The notes beneath the pieces are model-generated. The model saw only the letters and a program-made list of their open reading frames with translations. It searched no databases and was not told the DNA's origin. Both the position numbers and the translations under genes were made by a program. A DNA stretch of 64,000 nucleotides from Bryoerythrophyllum caledonicum (Eukaryota > Streptophyta > Bryopsida > Pottiales > Pottiaceae), in assembly GCA_963971425.1 (NCBI GenBank), contig OZ020525.1:11600187-11664186 (forward strand), written 5' to 3'. This document shows, in pieces, positions 1 through 11,879 of this stretch (position 1 is its first letter; every line of letters starts with the position of its first letter).

Positions 1-1
1 C

Positions 2-889
2 TCAGACTCCGTCCGGAGCCGCTGTGCTACCGTGCTTGACCACGCTGTGAGCTCAGTCCTTTTGGCTAACATGAAGGCTGCTATCTTCCAGGTAACACCG
101 GATCATTGCTACCTTGGTGTTTATTTCCATTTCAGATTTGGAGCAAATTGGTCACTGATTGCCATGTTGAGATTCTCTGTTATTTGCAGGCGACTTTTAC
201 TTGGCTTTTGGACACGTGGTTCCGAATCCACTTTCGTTACATGTCAACGTTTCTTGCTATGTCGCAAGCCGTGTTTCCACTCTTCCCCAACTGGCTATGT
301 GCCTTCCCCGGAGGCGCACAGCTCGTACTGGAGGGGCGGTACGCTGAGGCCGCGGTGCTTGTGATCTTACACGTGTATGGGATGGACTACGGCTTGGGGA
401 AAATCCACATGGAGATTCCAGGCCATAATACTTACCTCACAGGGTTAAGCATCGCCGGTGGCATGGCCTTGTTTTCTCCAGCTATCGAGGTGCGTAATCT
501 GACCACCACTCTTTCAATATAGTCTATACAGTACAAATTGAATCAGCAGCTGACTTGTCAATGTCATGAGCATTCTTCAGTACACTGATTATTGCAAATA
601 GGGAGGGTGGGGTTTATCGTGAGGGAGGGTGATTAGTGAAGGTGATACTAAAATTTCAATCCATGAGGCTGTAGCAATTCCAGCTTGTGCTGAGATTTTG
701 AGGTTTTGCAAAACAGTGTCTGCTTTGGGAATCAATGTCACACATATTAGCAATGATTAGTGTGCTGATAAGTGGCTTTTCTGTGAGCAGGGTGTCATCC
801 TGGGACCTCTCATTATGACGGTGCTTCTCGCAGCCAAGAACCTGTATGGCGAGTTTGTGCTGGGAATTCCCATGGACCTGAAGTCTTGA
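2..889 (+). CDS. TMEM245-like multipass membrane protein (AI-2E transporter/UPF0118 superfamily), C-terminal part
   Basis: Only the 3' part of the gene is in the window. Three exons are supported by GT-AG borders and matching phase: 2-91 (open at the left edge), 190-489 and 791-889, ending in TGA and giving about 162 residues. The sequence has the hallmarks of the plant TMEM245 C-terminus: a hydrophobic TWLLDTWFRIHF segment, then YMSTFLAM, FPLFPNWL, LVLEGRY, a conserved MDYG, PGHNTYLTGLSIAGGMALF, and a final GVILGPLIMTVLLAAKNLYGEFVLG helix. Loops and helices alternate as expected for the C-terminal half of an integral membrane protein. TMEM245 proteins have no firmly established substrate, so I give no transport function. 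The splice sites are clean and there is no frameshift, so this looks like a working gene. MTP5 follows on the same strand 1.3 kb downstream. Confidence 0.8.
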
Positions 890-2197
890 ATTATTGAAGA
901 AAACTCATGGGTGACCAGACCCCCACACTCAGCAACGGGCATATTTGACAGAGAGGTGTTGATTTGCGAAATTGATTGATGCCCAAACGCTCAAGAATAA
1001 CCGCCACTTCTCAGCATATCCATGGCATCGAAGTTGATGGATTTTCGAAACTTGCACTAAGAGTATGGTACCTTTGATAGAGATGTGAAAGCTTGGCGAG
1101 TCAATTGGTAGAGATTTTTCTTCATTGAGTTGGAGTTTTTCGTAATCCAATGTTATATACTTGTGGCATGCCAGCATTGGCAGACTGAGTGTGGTGGGGA
1201 TTGCATTTTGGGGAGCGCCGGCCTTTCAATAACTGAAGAACGAATTTCCTGCTTCGAAGGTGAAATTCTCGTATGATGCAGGTATCTCATCTGAAGATCG
1301 CTCCATTGTAGATTATGTTTTGGTTTGAAGTCCAGTGTCCAACTTGGGTCTGGAAGTGGTCTTCTACAGCATGTAAAATTAGGTGTAATCATAAATGTAA
1401 TCTCGTGCACATTGATGAGGTACTGAAACAAAGATTGTGCTCCCAAAGTTGGATTATGGGAATGAGTCGTTGAATTTGGTCACGAATGAACGTCAACGCG
1501 GACAGTGGTTTCGCAGTCGGTTGGCTTTAACCCCGAAACGAATCTTTACAAGTACGAATGATTGTAAACAATTCTCTCGGGGAAACTTATAGAGAGTTAC
1601 AACCTGTTTGTACCTTGCGGCTATAGCCAGAACATGTTGAAGCTAGAACTAGTGGGGTGGGGTGAAACTTCCTAGTAGAAATTGAGCCAGTTCATGAACC
1701 TGGGAAGCAATACACGGGAATGGGTGCTGTCCCTCTAGGCATTGATTAGTGAAATTCATTCTCTATTAGAAGCTCACGGCCACACTTTGAATTCTCGTTT
1801 CCGAACTGTTATCTAGATAAGCTCAAAAGTTAGAGCCCTACATTAAACCTGGGCACTTCCCTGAGAGTATCAACTTGCTTTTAGTAGGTGTGTCTGGCTT
1901 TCTATCCCATCATTGATACGGTCAGAAATAAAGCCGACGTCACTCCCAATCATCACCCAACCACGATACCATGTTCGAAAATCCCAGCCTGAACGTTCAA
2001 GCTCCCAGAAACATTGAACCAGTCCTCCGCAAAATCTCGCACAAAAGCCTAAAAAATCTACCAAAACGCACCTGGAAACTGCCCTTGTCCATCAGAACGC
2101 GAGGATGCGATGCGCATTTCGGTGCCAGAGATCGAGAATGGGCACATGTGTGTGAGAATTTGCCGAGAAGGAGCTGTGGTATTTGTGGATTGAATCC
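890..2197. other. Intergenic: 3' flank of TMEM245-like gene and 5' flank of MTP5
   Basis: No gene is supported here. The short open frames on both strands lack recognisable motifs and splice logic. The last 200 or so bases before the MTP5 start are presumably its promoter and 5' UTR. I see no clear TATA box. Confidence 0.5.
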
Positions 2198-5100
2198 ATG
2201 GCGTATGAGTTGCTCCCGCTCACTGATCACGCAGAGTCGTCTTCCTCGTCGTATGCGCAACGATTCGAGCAGTTCCAGTACGTCTCGGAGAAGCAGCAGA
2301 GCCGGATTCTGAACCCACATCTCCACAACAACAACAACAAGCCCTCGTTCCTGTCGCGCGCCCTCAGCTCCACGCCGAAGCGCGATGCCTCGCCGTACCC
2401 CTTCAGCCGAATGTACGCGGGGAAAGCGAACGGCGGCGTCGGCAACGGCGTTGGGCGGAAGAGGCAACCTCAGGACTCTGAATCGGAGAAACGCAAGGAG
2501 GAGGGGTGGTACCGCGGAGTGGCGGTGCGCGTCATGAGGCAACCTGGAAACCGGCCCAGCAAGCGCCTCCTGGTGCTCATCGCGCTAAACTTAGCCTACT
2601 CTCTCGTGGAGCTCCTCCTCGGCCTCCTCACTCGCCGCACCGGTAACGACGTTCGCCTTCTAGATTCATGCTCTTCTCTCTTCGACCCATCATGGTGGTG
2701 AACTCATTCTCTACTCACAATCAGTTTAAAGTTGGTAGTGGAACTCAGCAGTGATTTTTACACCATTGTTGGTTTCGCAGGTTTGGTGTCGGACGCGTTT
2801 CATTTGTCGTTTGGATGCGGGGTGCTCACGTTTTCTCTCGTGGCCATGGCGTGGGCGGATCATCCGCCGGACACAGCTTACACATATGGGTATGCCCAAT
2901 TCTTGTTTGTGGTCTAGCAATTGTTGTTTTCTGAGGTCTTTTTAAAAGTTTTAAGGCTTTTTAGGTTGTTTTTAGGTTTTAGGCTTTTCAGGTTTTTTTG
3001 GTTTTGAAGTTTTTAAGGTATTTAAAGGTTTTTTAGGTTTTTTAAGGTATTTTTTTGAAGGTTTTAAAGGGTTCTTTTAGGTTTAGGGTTATGTGTTTGT
3101 ACTGTGAACTCTCAGGCGTTTTTAGGGTTAGTAAAGAGAAGTGGTGGTGGTGCAGGTACAAGAGATTAGAAGTCTTGGCGGCGTTTACAAATGCGGTACG
3201 TAGTATGCATGCAGATAAGTTTTTTGTCTAATCTAAGTGAACCCTAACGTGTCGATGCAGATGTTAGGTTTACCACTTGAGTAGAGAAAAATTTAATAAA
3301 CCAATAAAAAAGAGATAGCACAATTGGGAGTTCGTGATAACTGATCCTTCCTGACTTTGGTTTCATGCCTGCGTTTGTTATCGATTGGCGGTTTTGTGCA
3401 AAACTCTCTGGATGCAAATTCTAAGTGCAGTTTTAGGGTTTTTGATGCCATTTTCTTGTATCCGAAACATGCTCTAGTATGTGGGCATGCTAGATTTATC
3501 ACACGGGAAGAGAAAAAGTTACAAGTGAAGACCGCTAGGGAGTCTGAGAGGGGTCTTTTGCAAGGAAGGTAGAGATGATGGGGAAGTAAGTTAGTGACAG
3601 TGAGGTGCATGAGGCAGGTCTTTGGGTTGCAGGGGTTTTCCAGGATAACAGCATGCTGTCTGTGTGCGTGAGCAGCTGTTTCTGCTCTTCCTCGCCTTCT
3701 CCCTTGCCGTGGAAGCGCTGCACGCCTTCGTCCAGGACGAGGCCAACCACAAGTACGAAGCCACACCAACTACCCTCTTCATGACTAATCATGAGATGAC
3801 TGTTCATGTGCTGTTGATTGATTACTCTTGCTTTTTGCAGGCATTATTTGATAGTTTCAGCTGTGTCGAACCTTCTGGTCAACCTTCTCGGGGTCTGGTT
3901 TTTCCGAAGCTATGCGCGAGTTCATTTTGGTAAGTCAAAATTTTCCACATTGCCAGTTGTGCTATCTCACTTTGACATTAATTTTTTCATTTCTTCTCAT
4001 CTCATGTGATTAATCTAACTACATCCATACATTAGAGGTTATTTAGAGTACAAAATTGGTAATTTTTTTTTTATTACAATCAGTTTGAAATGCACCTAGG
4101 AAGTTTTACACAAAAAATGGCGAAAACTGCCCATCAATAACAAATATTTGCTTCTATTGGTAGAGTAGAGAAACGATACTAATAAAAAGGAATCTAGAAA
4201 ATACTGCCAATGGTACCAATCCATAACCAAATATAGCCACAAATTTACATTTATCATATCTTACGTGCATGCTTTTTAAAAATGTGCAAGTTTAATTTAC
4301 ACTTATCATTGATTTTATGTGCAGCGTATAGAAGAGCGCAAGATATGAACTTGCACTCGGTCTGTCTTCACGTGCTATCCGATTCTTTTCGAAGGTAAGT
4401 ATTGTTTAGGCTAAATCTCTTCAAGTTTTCACCATTTGCCTCTTTTTGACCAGTGATTGCACTTTTTTTCCCTAACCATGTGATAAATGTAACATGCAAC
4501 TATACAACTTAGAATCATACATAATGGTATAAAAACCCTGAAATTGTTTGAATTGCACTTATGATTTTGTATCTAGAAACTTTTGCCCATGTTACTAAAA
4601 ACCAATAGAACAGATATAGCGTCTTGTTGTAATATTCCATGTGCCTTCGTTTTTTATCAGTTTAAAACACCTTGGATCATCACTTCAGGTCTCATAATAG
4701 AGTTATATGTCAAGTCACTCAAAGTTTTAATAAGACACCCTTCTTTTGATTTACAATACTACTCTTTCCTCACTGTTAATAGCTATTAGACCTGTGGAAG
4801 AGCTCTAGTTCTAGCCAGCTTTGAGAACGAAGGAGGAGAGGTCATATTGTACCATAAATATCAAGAAAGAGAAAGATAGAGCTATTTAAGTAGCTGATTT
4901 TAGTAATTAAAAATGAGAAAAGGTTCAAAACTTTTTGCCTCACTTTACAAATAACTCTTTTTTTTTTTTGCAGTGCGGGTATAATCTTAGCATCTTGGCT
5001 TCTATCTCTAGGGTGAGTTTTTCCATATCCCCAAGCATGGATGCATTGATATTCTAGTGTTTAAAGCCCAGATAAAGGCACAATTTTTAGTTCCTTGAAC

Positions 5101-5955
5101 AATGCTCACCACCTTCTTTGTTTGATCTTAACAGAGTACCGTACGCTGAGACGCTGTGCCAAGGATTAGTCTCTATGACAATCCTCTACACAGCATTGCC
5201 AGTATTTCAAGCATCCGGAGGTATACTCTCACAAATGGCACCTTCTGGAACCACAGCAGCCGCCCTCAACAAATGTCTCCGCCAGGTGAGATTACTTTGT
5301 TCATTTTTCTTAAATTAGCACTTTTTAATGCACAACTTTATAGATGCACTTTTTTATGCACAACTTTATAGATGCAAATTGCAGTTTTTTTTTTTTTATA
5401 ATAAAATTTTCATATCAATTCTGTACATTAAGGGCTGATTTTAGTAATGAAAAGTGAGAAAAGAGGTCAAAACTTAGAGTATCTCATTGTGAGAATGGAT
5501 TTACGTGCAGGTGAGGATGCTGGATGACGTTGTGCAGTGTTACAAGGCTCGGTTTTGGGACTTGGTGCCGGGGTATATTGTGGGGACGCTAACCATGAAG
5601 GTAAATCAAGTGTTTTTATATATTTATAGCAGAATTCGTTAACTTATATATATTTCTTCTCTTTGATGGCCATTTTCGTTAGCATCTTCTAGGTTGGTTG
5701 TAATAGTTTTAAGTTCATTTAGGACCCATCCTGTTGAAAAGATTTCTAAACAGAAGACCCGCCCTAGCACTTGTTCTAGAATGTGATGAGTTTAGACACA
5801 TACTTTTACTATTGTTTTCCTGACAATTTTTTATTATTGATTATTTTCAGGTGAGGGAGGGAGCGGATGAGGAGAGTATCCTGAGAACTGTGCATAGCAT
5901 ATATAATGACATCGGAGTGAAAGATCTTACTGTGGAAATCGAGATTTATGATTAA
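2198..5955 (+). CDS. MTP5: MTP5-like cation diffusion facilitator (zinc transporter subunit)
   Basis: Ten exons with correct phases join to 404 codons: 2198-2642, 2781-2889, 3156-3195, 3676-3752, 3841-3929, 4325-4394, 4974-5012, 5135-5285, 5511-5600, 5851-5955. ATG 2198 is chosen because the in-frame codons before it are not ATG. The first ~120 residues are hydrophilic, then six membrane spans of the cation efflux family follow: ALNLAYSLVELLLGLL, LVSDAFHLSFGCGVLTFSL, LEVLAAFTNALFLLFLAFSLAVEALHAF, HYLIVSAVSNLLVNLLGVWF, LHVLSDSFRSAGIILASWLLSL and LCQGLVSMTILYTALPVF, plus a C-terminal domain. The zinc motif of TM5 is HxxxD (H269, D273). In TM2 it is HxxxG (H156, G160). The Arabidopsis MTP5 family is described as forming a Golgi heterodimer with MTP12, which fits a subunit that does not bind zinc fully itself. 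All introns are GT-AG and there are no frame breaks. Confidence 0.92.
2890..3155 (+). repeat. T-rich, degenerate TTTTAGG-like run in MTP5 intron 2
   Basis: The intron between exons 2 and 3 is built of imperfect repeats of T(3-6)AAGG/TTTTTAGG, about 2935-3130. It could be a decayed telomere-like or pyrimidine-rich simple repeat. No function is implied. Confidence 0.5.
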
Positions 5956-6455
5956 ACTGACAAAAACCATTCTCATTTGTAAGCCTTGTGAATTTTCTTG
6001 ATGACCCATCTCTTGAAGAGTGTAACGAAATCATACATGAAAAATCCAGCAACACACAACGCTGTTCCATTGCAACCAATACAAGCAAGACTCAACCCTT
6101 TGTCCAAGAGTGTTCCACCTTTTGCATGAGAAAAATCTGCCATCCAAAATCTACAACATAAATGAGATAAAAGTTTGTGAAAACCCTAAAACCTGGATAA
6201 AATGCACGAATTTGTAAAACTTAAATTCGAGAGGTACCTATTAGCGGCCAACAGCTAAACATGGTAGCACACTTTGAAAATTCAAAACTAATTCCCATAT
6301 GATCAGAAATTCATCAAATCACTTGGGTTGGAATTGTAATTCAACTCGGTATTACTGAAAAATAGATGTATAATTCTTTCTTTACTAGTATCGGTACCCG
6401 TCGTTCCGTCCGGAGAAGGTTTTTTTATTAGTGCTCCTCAGAATAAAATTTATTT
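5956..6455. other. 3' flank of MTP5, no gene seen
   Basis: AT-rich sequence downstream of the MTP5 stop. I see no coding exon, RNA gene or clear repeat. Confidence 0.4.
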
Positions 6456-6461
6456 GACGTA

Positions 6462-6700
6462 CTATATTTTTGATTGCAATTTGCATCCCTCGGAATGTCG
6501 TGCGTTGATCCGCGAAGCGTCGTCATTCCATGCGGCAAGGATGGCATGACTGCTGAAGTACTCGCGCGCATTTGCTTTCACGTCAACAATTCCTCCATAG
6601 ACGGCATTGATCAAGCCGTTCAAGGTGTGATTGCCGACAATCATCGCCCGTGGACACCTGATCATGTCATCCTTCACCTTCTCCAGCCTGTCCTACCCCA
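6462..6700 (-). pseudogene. Helitron/PIF1-type helicase relic
   Basis: The minus strand encodes about 70 residues that include LINAVYGGIVDVK, EYFSSHAILAAWNDDASRIN and a preceding DDMIRCPR block. These match the order of a conserved stretch in the C-terminal helicase domain of Helitron Rep/Hel proteins (LIxxVYPxL, then xYFxxRAILxPxNxDVxxIN). Only this short segment is recognisable, with no Rep domain or Helitron end. It is best read as a decayed fragment. Chance resemblance is possible because the match is short. Confidence 0.4.
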
Positions 6701-6781
6701 GTGCGAAGAACCACTCTGGAAATGTACGGTTGCCCAAATCCACACAACGTTCACCAACAACAGCGTGCATGTTTCGACGAA

Positions 6782-6868
6782 GTCTTAGGTTTAGGGTTTA
6801 GGGTTAGGGATTTAGGGTTTTAGGGTTAGGTTTTAGGGATTTAGGGTTAGGATTTAGGATTAGGGAGC
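6782..6868 (+). repeat. Interstitial telomere-like repeat (TTTAGGG-type)
   Basis: About 85 bp of imperfect tandem TTTAGGG, TTAGGG and TTTTAGGG units. TTTAGGG is the Arabidopsis-type plant telomere heptamer. The degeneracy and the internal position indicate an interstitial tract, not a chromosome end. Confidence 0.75.
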
Positions 6869-7202
6869 GCCGGATATACAAACTGACGCCTATTATATAG
6901 GTAGACATACACATTGCTGCCCTTGTTGGTTATGGGGGGTTTACCTTACCGCAAATCTAGGCTCTCTTTACACCGATAACTTTTACTGTCATGAAATGTA
7001 TATTACCAATCTACAAGTCCAACGCTATCCACAATTCCCATGCAAACTCCATATCTTCATCAAAATGCAGATCATGGCCTATGAAGAAAATCTAAGATAT
7101 ATAATGAGAGTAACGCCTATTTACAGGACGTGGTAAGCTTGTCCAATGGGCTGACGTGATGAATAATCATAGTAAGGATGACCAGTCCAATACCTAACAA
7201 AG

Positions 7203-7479
7203 GGCGTGGACATGACGTCCCAAGCTCGGACTTACCCGAGGTGGGCCCTCGTCTTCATTGCATGGGCTCATTTTTCTGGCCCTCCCATTTTGGGGGGTCA
7301 CAGCCTTTTTTTGGATTTTTTTTTACAAAATTGAGGCCTATGGCCTCAGATTAGTACTGAAGTCCCCCATTGGCTAGATTTAGGCCCCCATTCAAAAACA
7401 AAATAGGGGCCAGGTTTTGGCCCCACCACCTCTTCCCCCACCCGGTAAGTCCGAGCGTGGGGGATGTCCTATCAAATCG
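7203..7479. mobile_element. Mutator-type MITE nested in the Copia 3' LTR
   Basis: A 277-bp insertion is flanked by a perfect 9-bp direct repeat, CTAACAAAG, at 7194-7202 and 7480-7488. Removing one copy restores the LTR sequence seen in the intact right LTR (with one base difference). The ends are imperfect inverted repeats of about 36 bp sharing GCTCGGACTTACC. A 9-bp duplication with long TIRs is characteristic of Mutator-like elements. There is no coding capacity, hence a MITE. Confidence 0.75.
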
Positions 7480-7639
7480 CTAACAAAGTATGCTAACAGC
7501 CCCCCGCGAGACTTGACTCCTTACTTGTGGAGTTTTGGGAGAATTGTGAGTAAGCGCACAAGCAGGAGAGAGTTTCAAGGATGAAGGTATGATATCTTAA
7601 CTATCGTGTATAGAAGCAATAAAGAGAGGGCACGTGATG

Positions 7640-8960
7640 CCTAGTCCAACACGGTGTTGTTTAAACTTCGTGCGAGAAAGTGCTTTTGTAGGACTATTTG
7701 CTCGTTGGGAATCGATAGAAATATATTGAAGATCGAATTCCCCCCGTAAAACATGCTCTCGCACGAAGTGGTGATGTATTGCGATGTGCTATTCCGATTC
7801 GGTGGAGGACATATTCCGATTTGGTGGAGGACTTGGCAACAATTTGTTGTCGTTTGGATTGCCACGTGATGGTAGCTCCGGCGAGTGTGAAATAGAAACC
7901 CCCTCTGGATCGACATGGATTCATGGCACACCGCCCAATCGGCATATGTGAAGCCTTGAGTTGGATAGTGTCTTGGCGATTGTAGAAGAGACCATAAGAG
8001 GCGGGTTTCTTCACATATTTGAGGATGTGATGAACCGAGGCTAGGTGGGACGCTTATGGATGAGTCATATAGCGAGAGACTAATCCGACAAAGTACGCTA
8101 GGTCGGGTCTGGTATTTGTGAGGAAAATCAATTTGCCCACAAGCTAACAGTAAGAAGTGGTGTCTACTGGGGGAGATCCCATGTTGGTAAGTAGATGGAG
8201 ATCAGCTGGAAGAGGTGTGTTTTTTGGTCTACAATCTAACATGCCAAAGTCTTCTAAAAGTTTGAGTGTATACTTGCTTTGATGTAGAAAGATACCTGCC
8301 GGAAGATGTTCAAATTGTATGCCAGTATATTTGTTCATGAGTCCGAGTTTGGTATTGTTGAATTCTCGATGAAGTTGTTGCTTGAGCCATTGATTGCTTG
8401 TTTATTACCACGGGTGAGGAAAAGATTGTCAACATTAACTAGTAGAATTGTCTTGTTGTCTCCTAGGCCTTTATAAATTATAGTAAAGATTATGGCCGTT
8501 GTTGCTCTGCGTGAGGCCTTTTGAGAGTAGGAAGGCATTGATTCTAATGTACCACATTTGGGGACTCTGACGGAGTCCATAAAGTGCCTTTTTCAGCTTG
8601 CAAACTAGGTGTTCTTTACCTGGGTCTATTAAACCTTGGGTTGTTGTATAAGGACTTCCTCATCTAAGTTTCCGTAGAGGAATGCTGTATTAATATCCAT
8701 GTGATGAATATTGTGACGGAGCTGTGCAGCACGAGCTGTCAATGTCTTGATGGTTGACCATTTCACAACAGAGGCAAACACCTCGTCGAAGTCGATACCC
8801 TGCCTTTGTTAGAAGCCCCGTGCAACGAACCGTGCCTTCAGGCCGGGGTGCTTCACTTGGTGATGTTGTTTTTGTTTTGAACACCCATTTAGCAGAGATG
8901 GGTTTTTTTCCGAGCGGTAGGTGAACTAAGTCCCAAACCTCGTTGCAATAGATGGAGTTC
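7640..8960 (-). pseudogene. Copia reverse transcriptase/RNase H, broken
   Basis: Scattered frames on the minus strand. Near 8690-8960 is the RT N-terminal region with the sequence VWDLVHLPLGKKPISAKWVFK. Near 8400-8470 is LVNVDNLF in place of the YVDD-type catalytic motif. At 8144-8338 is GIQFEHLPAGIFLHQSKYTLKLL. RNase H lies at 7694-8014 (ITWQSKRQQIVAKSSTKSEY). Frames switch at least four times, so no functional Pol is expected. Confidence 0.8.
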
Positions 8961-9223
8961 ATTTTGTCTCACATGGCACTGATCCATCCTGGATGGCGAG
9001 ATGCTTGTTGGTAGTCAATATTGTCCCCTAAAATGTTTGCATCACTGGATTTTATGAAACATATGTCAAAATTCTCAGGGATATGTGCGGGGTATGTGCG
9101 GGGTGGAGCCGGGAGGGCGGGGATCAGATAACGTCCACCGTGCATGCCTAGCATGGCCTTGATTGGGCTGGGATCCCAATGATATGGGTTGAGAGTCAAA
9201 CCTAGGCAGTTCTTTGCGAACTG

Positions 9224-10520
9224 TCAGCTTGATAGAGTGCTGGGTGACGTAATGTTTTCAGGAGGAGCAATAGTAGTAGAGTCGAATATGGTAGATTGAA
9301 TTTGCGATGATGTTATGCCATTAAGAATCAGGAATTCATCAAGGGCTTCATAATCTATAGTATTTGAAGAAGAAGAAGTAGGGATGCCAAGTATTGCCTC
9401 ATTAAACTGGACATCGCATGATATAAGTATCTTAAAGCCCTCAGAGTCATAGCACATGTATGCCTTGGACTGGTCGTCATAACCAATGAATGTAGATATC
9501 ATGGATTTAGGTTGAAGTTTTGTACGTGTTTTGAGATGGACATAAGCTCTGCAGCCAAAAACGTAGAGATGAGAGACATCTAGTTCATTGTGGGAATAGA
9601 GTTCAAATGGAGTAGTCAGGTGAAGTTTGAGGTGTGGCATCCTGTTGATGATGTAGTTAGCCATGCGGAGAGCTTCCTCCCATAGAAGATTGATAAGTTG
9701 GCACCAAAAAGTAGCGTTCGCATGGTTTGTAAAGATGTCAATTTTTTCTCTCCACTATGCCATTTTGCTGAGGTGTATGAGCTGTTGTAAGATGACGCTG
9801 AGTTTCTTGTTGAGCACAATAGGTGTTGAAGTCATTAAAAAGTATTCTCCACCACGATATGTGCGAAGACATGCAATAACCTGCGAGATTTGCCTCTCTA
9901 CCATGTGTTGAAAGTTCCAAAATGTAGGAAAAGTGGTGTCGTTGGAGGCTAAGAAAAATACCCACATGTGTCATGAAAAGTCGTCAATGAAGGTGAGAAC
10001 GTACTTTGAACCTGTAAGTGATGTGATGAAATGGGCTACATAGATCCGAGTGAATAAGCTCTAGTTGTCTTGTAGTTTGGGTGAAGTTGTAACGAGGAAT
10101 AGGATGTATGTGTTGTTTCCCTAGAATGAAGTTGTAACAAGGAATAGGATGTATGTGTTGTTTCCCGAGAATGCAAGGTTCATAGGTTGGTTGAATGTTT
10201 TTGAGTAGAGGGAGCCCTGTAACTAATCCATGCCTGGAGAAATTGTTGAGTGGCCAAGTCTCCTATGTGATAGTTCTGTTAATCCAGGAGGTGAGGGAGC
10301 TGCAATATTTAGTGAGAGAGGTGGATCTAGAATTGCATTACCTACGAGTGAGGTATTGAGCCTATAGAGATTGTTGGAATGAGTGCGTGCACTTGTAAAT
10401 ATATCCCGTTGAGAATTATTTTTTGCAAATACCTTGCAGTTGCATAGTCCAAATAGTATAAAATAGCCCTCATCATCAAATTTCCCAATTAATAGCAAAT
10501 TCCTGTATAAACCAGACATA
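9224..10520 (-). pseudogene. Copia integrase and GAG-pre-integrase region, broken
   Basis: The minus strand carries ELSHRRLGHSTISPGM (10223-10300), the His/Cys GAG-pre-integrase region. It is followed by integrase core pieces with RGGEYF and TAHTPQQNGIVERKN (second Asp lost or shifted, catalytic Glu region present). A post-integrase segment at 9224-9664 contains PHLKLHLTTPFELY and FGCRAYVHL. Stops and shifts separate the pieces. A local tandem duplication (10083-10172) further breaks the frame. Confidence 0.82.
10083..10172. repeat. Two-copy tandem duplication inside Copia integrase
   Basis: A segment of roughly 50 bp containing GTAACRAGGAATAGGATGTATG is present twice in direct tandem with very few differences. 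It duplicates part of the integrase coding region and is probably a replication-slippage or recombination scar. Confidence 0.7.
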
Positions 10521-10570
10521 TAAAGAACATTGGAGATCCGTATGTTCCCAGGTAAAATAATTGCGTTTAA

Positions 10571-11313
10571 TTACAAGAAGTGCTCAAGCATTTGTGGTAG
10601 TGATCTGAGAGTTGGGTCCTTTCCTGAGACCGAATAGAAGGATTCTATTACCAGTAACATGAGTCCTAGCGCCGTTGTCCAAATAACACTTATTAGAGTG
10701 GGAATACAGCTACATGAGCTTCGGAGTTGCATCTCTAGTTGTTTACGTTTGATCCTTGGTAGTTGTTTGTCGTGCATGTCATGGATCTTCTATTCTAGAA
10801 ATGTGATTTCGCAAGTATCTGCCCAATGCTCCACACTTATGGCAAGCTATTATTTCTCAGATGTTCCTCAGTATTTTACTTGTTAGTCATCCTAAGATTA
10901 TACAACTGATTTTTAAGAGCTAGCCATCTGTTGATTGAGGTGAGCTCAAACAAGGTACGTAGCTTAATCCACATTTGTCTAGGCTCCTTACACTGCATAA
11001 TGTGAGAGAAGAGAGAGTCCTCAACTGTAGCGATTATGATGCGCTTCGCGTTCGTCTTCTGTCTTTGCAGCAGCTGCAGATCTGCGATCTCTGAAGTAGG
11101 ATTCTTGGCCTTGCCTCGAGCTCCTGCTGTGTTGATAGTGGTCATTGATGAATCTCTGGCTTCAGATTTGCCGGTGTGCTCCGGTGAATCGGTTGTGGGG
11201 TCTGGATCCGCTGTGTGCCACAGGAGCTCATCTTGTAGCGTCATGCTGATCTTGTAAGACCATAGCGCATAGTTAGTCGCTCCTTGCAGCTTGACGCTCT
11301 CACGTGTGTCCAC
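10571..11313 (-). pseudogene. Copia Gag (UBN2-type) and protease region, broken
   Basis: The frame starting at 11313 opens with a Gag_Copia-like N-terminus (KLQGATNYALWSYKISMTLQ) and continues to NRWLALKNQLYNLRM. Downstream, near 10840-10800, is CHKCGALGRYLRNH, a degenerate CCHC knuckle. Near 10700 is YLDNGARTHVTGNR, a Copia protease active-site region with Asp kept. Frame changes lie between these parts. Confidence 0.78.
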
Positions 11314-11700
11314 ACCGTGTAGGGGCTGGAACCATTGAGCTGACTATAACAACTCATGAGAGAGCCCATGTAGGTGTAGCTAAAAACTGATGGTTTCTGT
11401 GCAGCTTGCCTGAAGACAGTGTGTTCGGACTTGTGCTAGTGGGAGATGGCGATGTAGCAATATATGTGTATAAGAGCCACAACTGTCCTCAAACCTAGTT
11501 CTAGGTAGTAAAGTGTGGTAAAAGTCTATTGCAAATGCAAATTGCTGCACTACAAAGATTGAGTAGAGATCTGATCTGGTACACTAGAGATCTCAGATCT
11601 GAGTAGGAATACTTGGGAGAAGAGAAAAAATTGATCACTCAGTGAAGGTGATGAGAGGGAAGAACATGATTGCTCTAAGAGCGAGATTGCTCTAATACCA

Positions 11701-11865
11701 TGATTGTAAGGTTGTGATGAGAGATGGAGTACAAGGCCGAAGGGCCAAGATATATACAGAGAGTAACGCCTGTTTACAGGATGTGGTAAGGCTGTCCAGT
11801 GGGCTGATGTGATGAATAATCCCAGTAAGGATGACCTGTCGAGTACCTAACAGAGTATGCTAACA
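11701..11865 (-). repeat. Copia 5' LTR (right end of element)
   Basis: This is a complete 165-bp LTR bounded by TG...CA on each strand. The primer-binding site is immediately inside, and the outer end is only 14 bp from the stop codon of the neighbouring glycosyltransferase-like gene. Confidence 0.8.
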
Positions 11866-11879
11866 GATAGAGATGCAGA

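Larger units (their letters stand above)
7060..11865 (-). mobile_element. Decayed Ty1/Copia LTR retrotransposon
   Basis: The right (5') LTR is 11701-11865, 165 bp, running TGTTAG...CAATCA on the minus strand. Directly inside it at 11689-11700 lies TGGTATTAGAGC on the minus strand, one base from the standard initiator-Met tRNA primer-binding site. The left (3') LTR ends at 7498 with the same TGCTAACA terminus and is followed inside by a G-rich polypurine tract (rc of GCCCCCCGCGAG). Its outer end is too diverged to place exactly (about 7050-7090). Both LTRs share the block from the middle of the LTR to its outer TGTTAG end. Reading leftward the order is Gag, zinc knuckle, protease, integrase, RT, RNase H, which is the Copia order. 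All coding parts are broken by stops and frameshifts. Confidence 0.88.

Noticed and set aside
6474-6788. Plus-strand 104-codon frame
   Set aside because: Antisense to the Helitron-helicase relic, no recognised motif.
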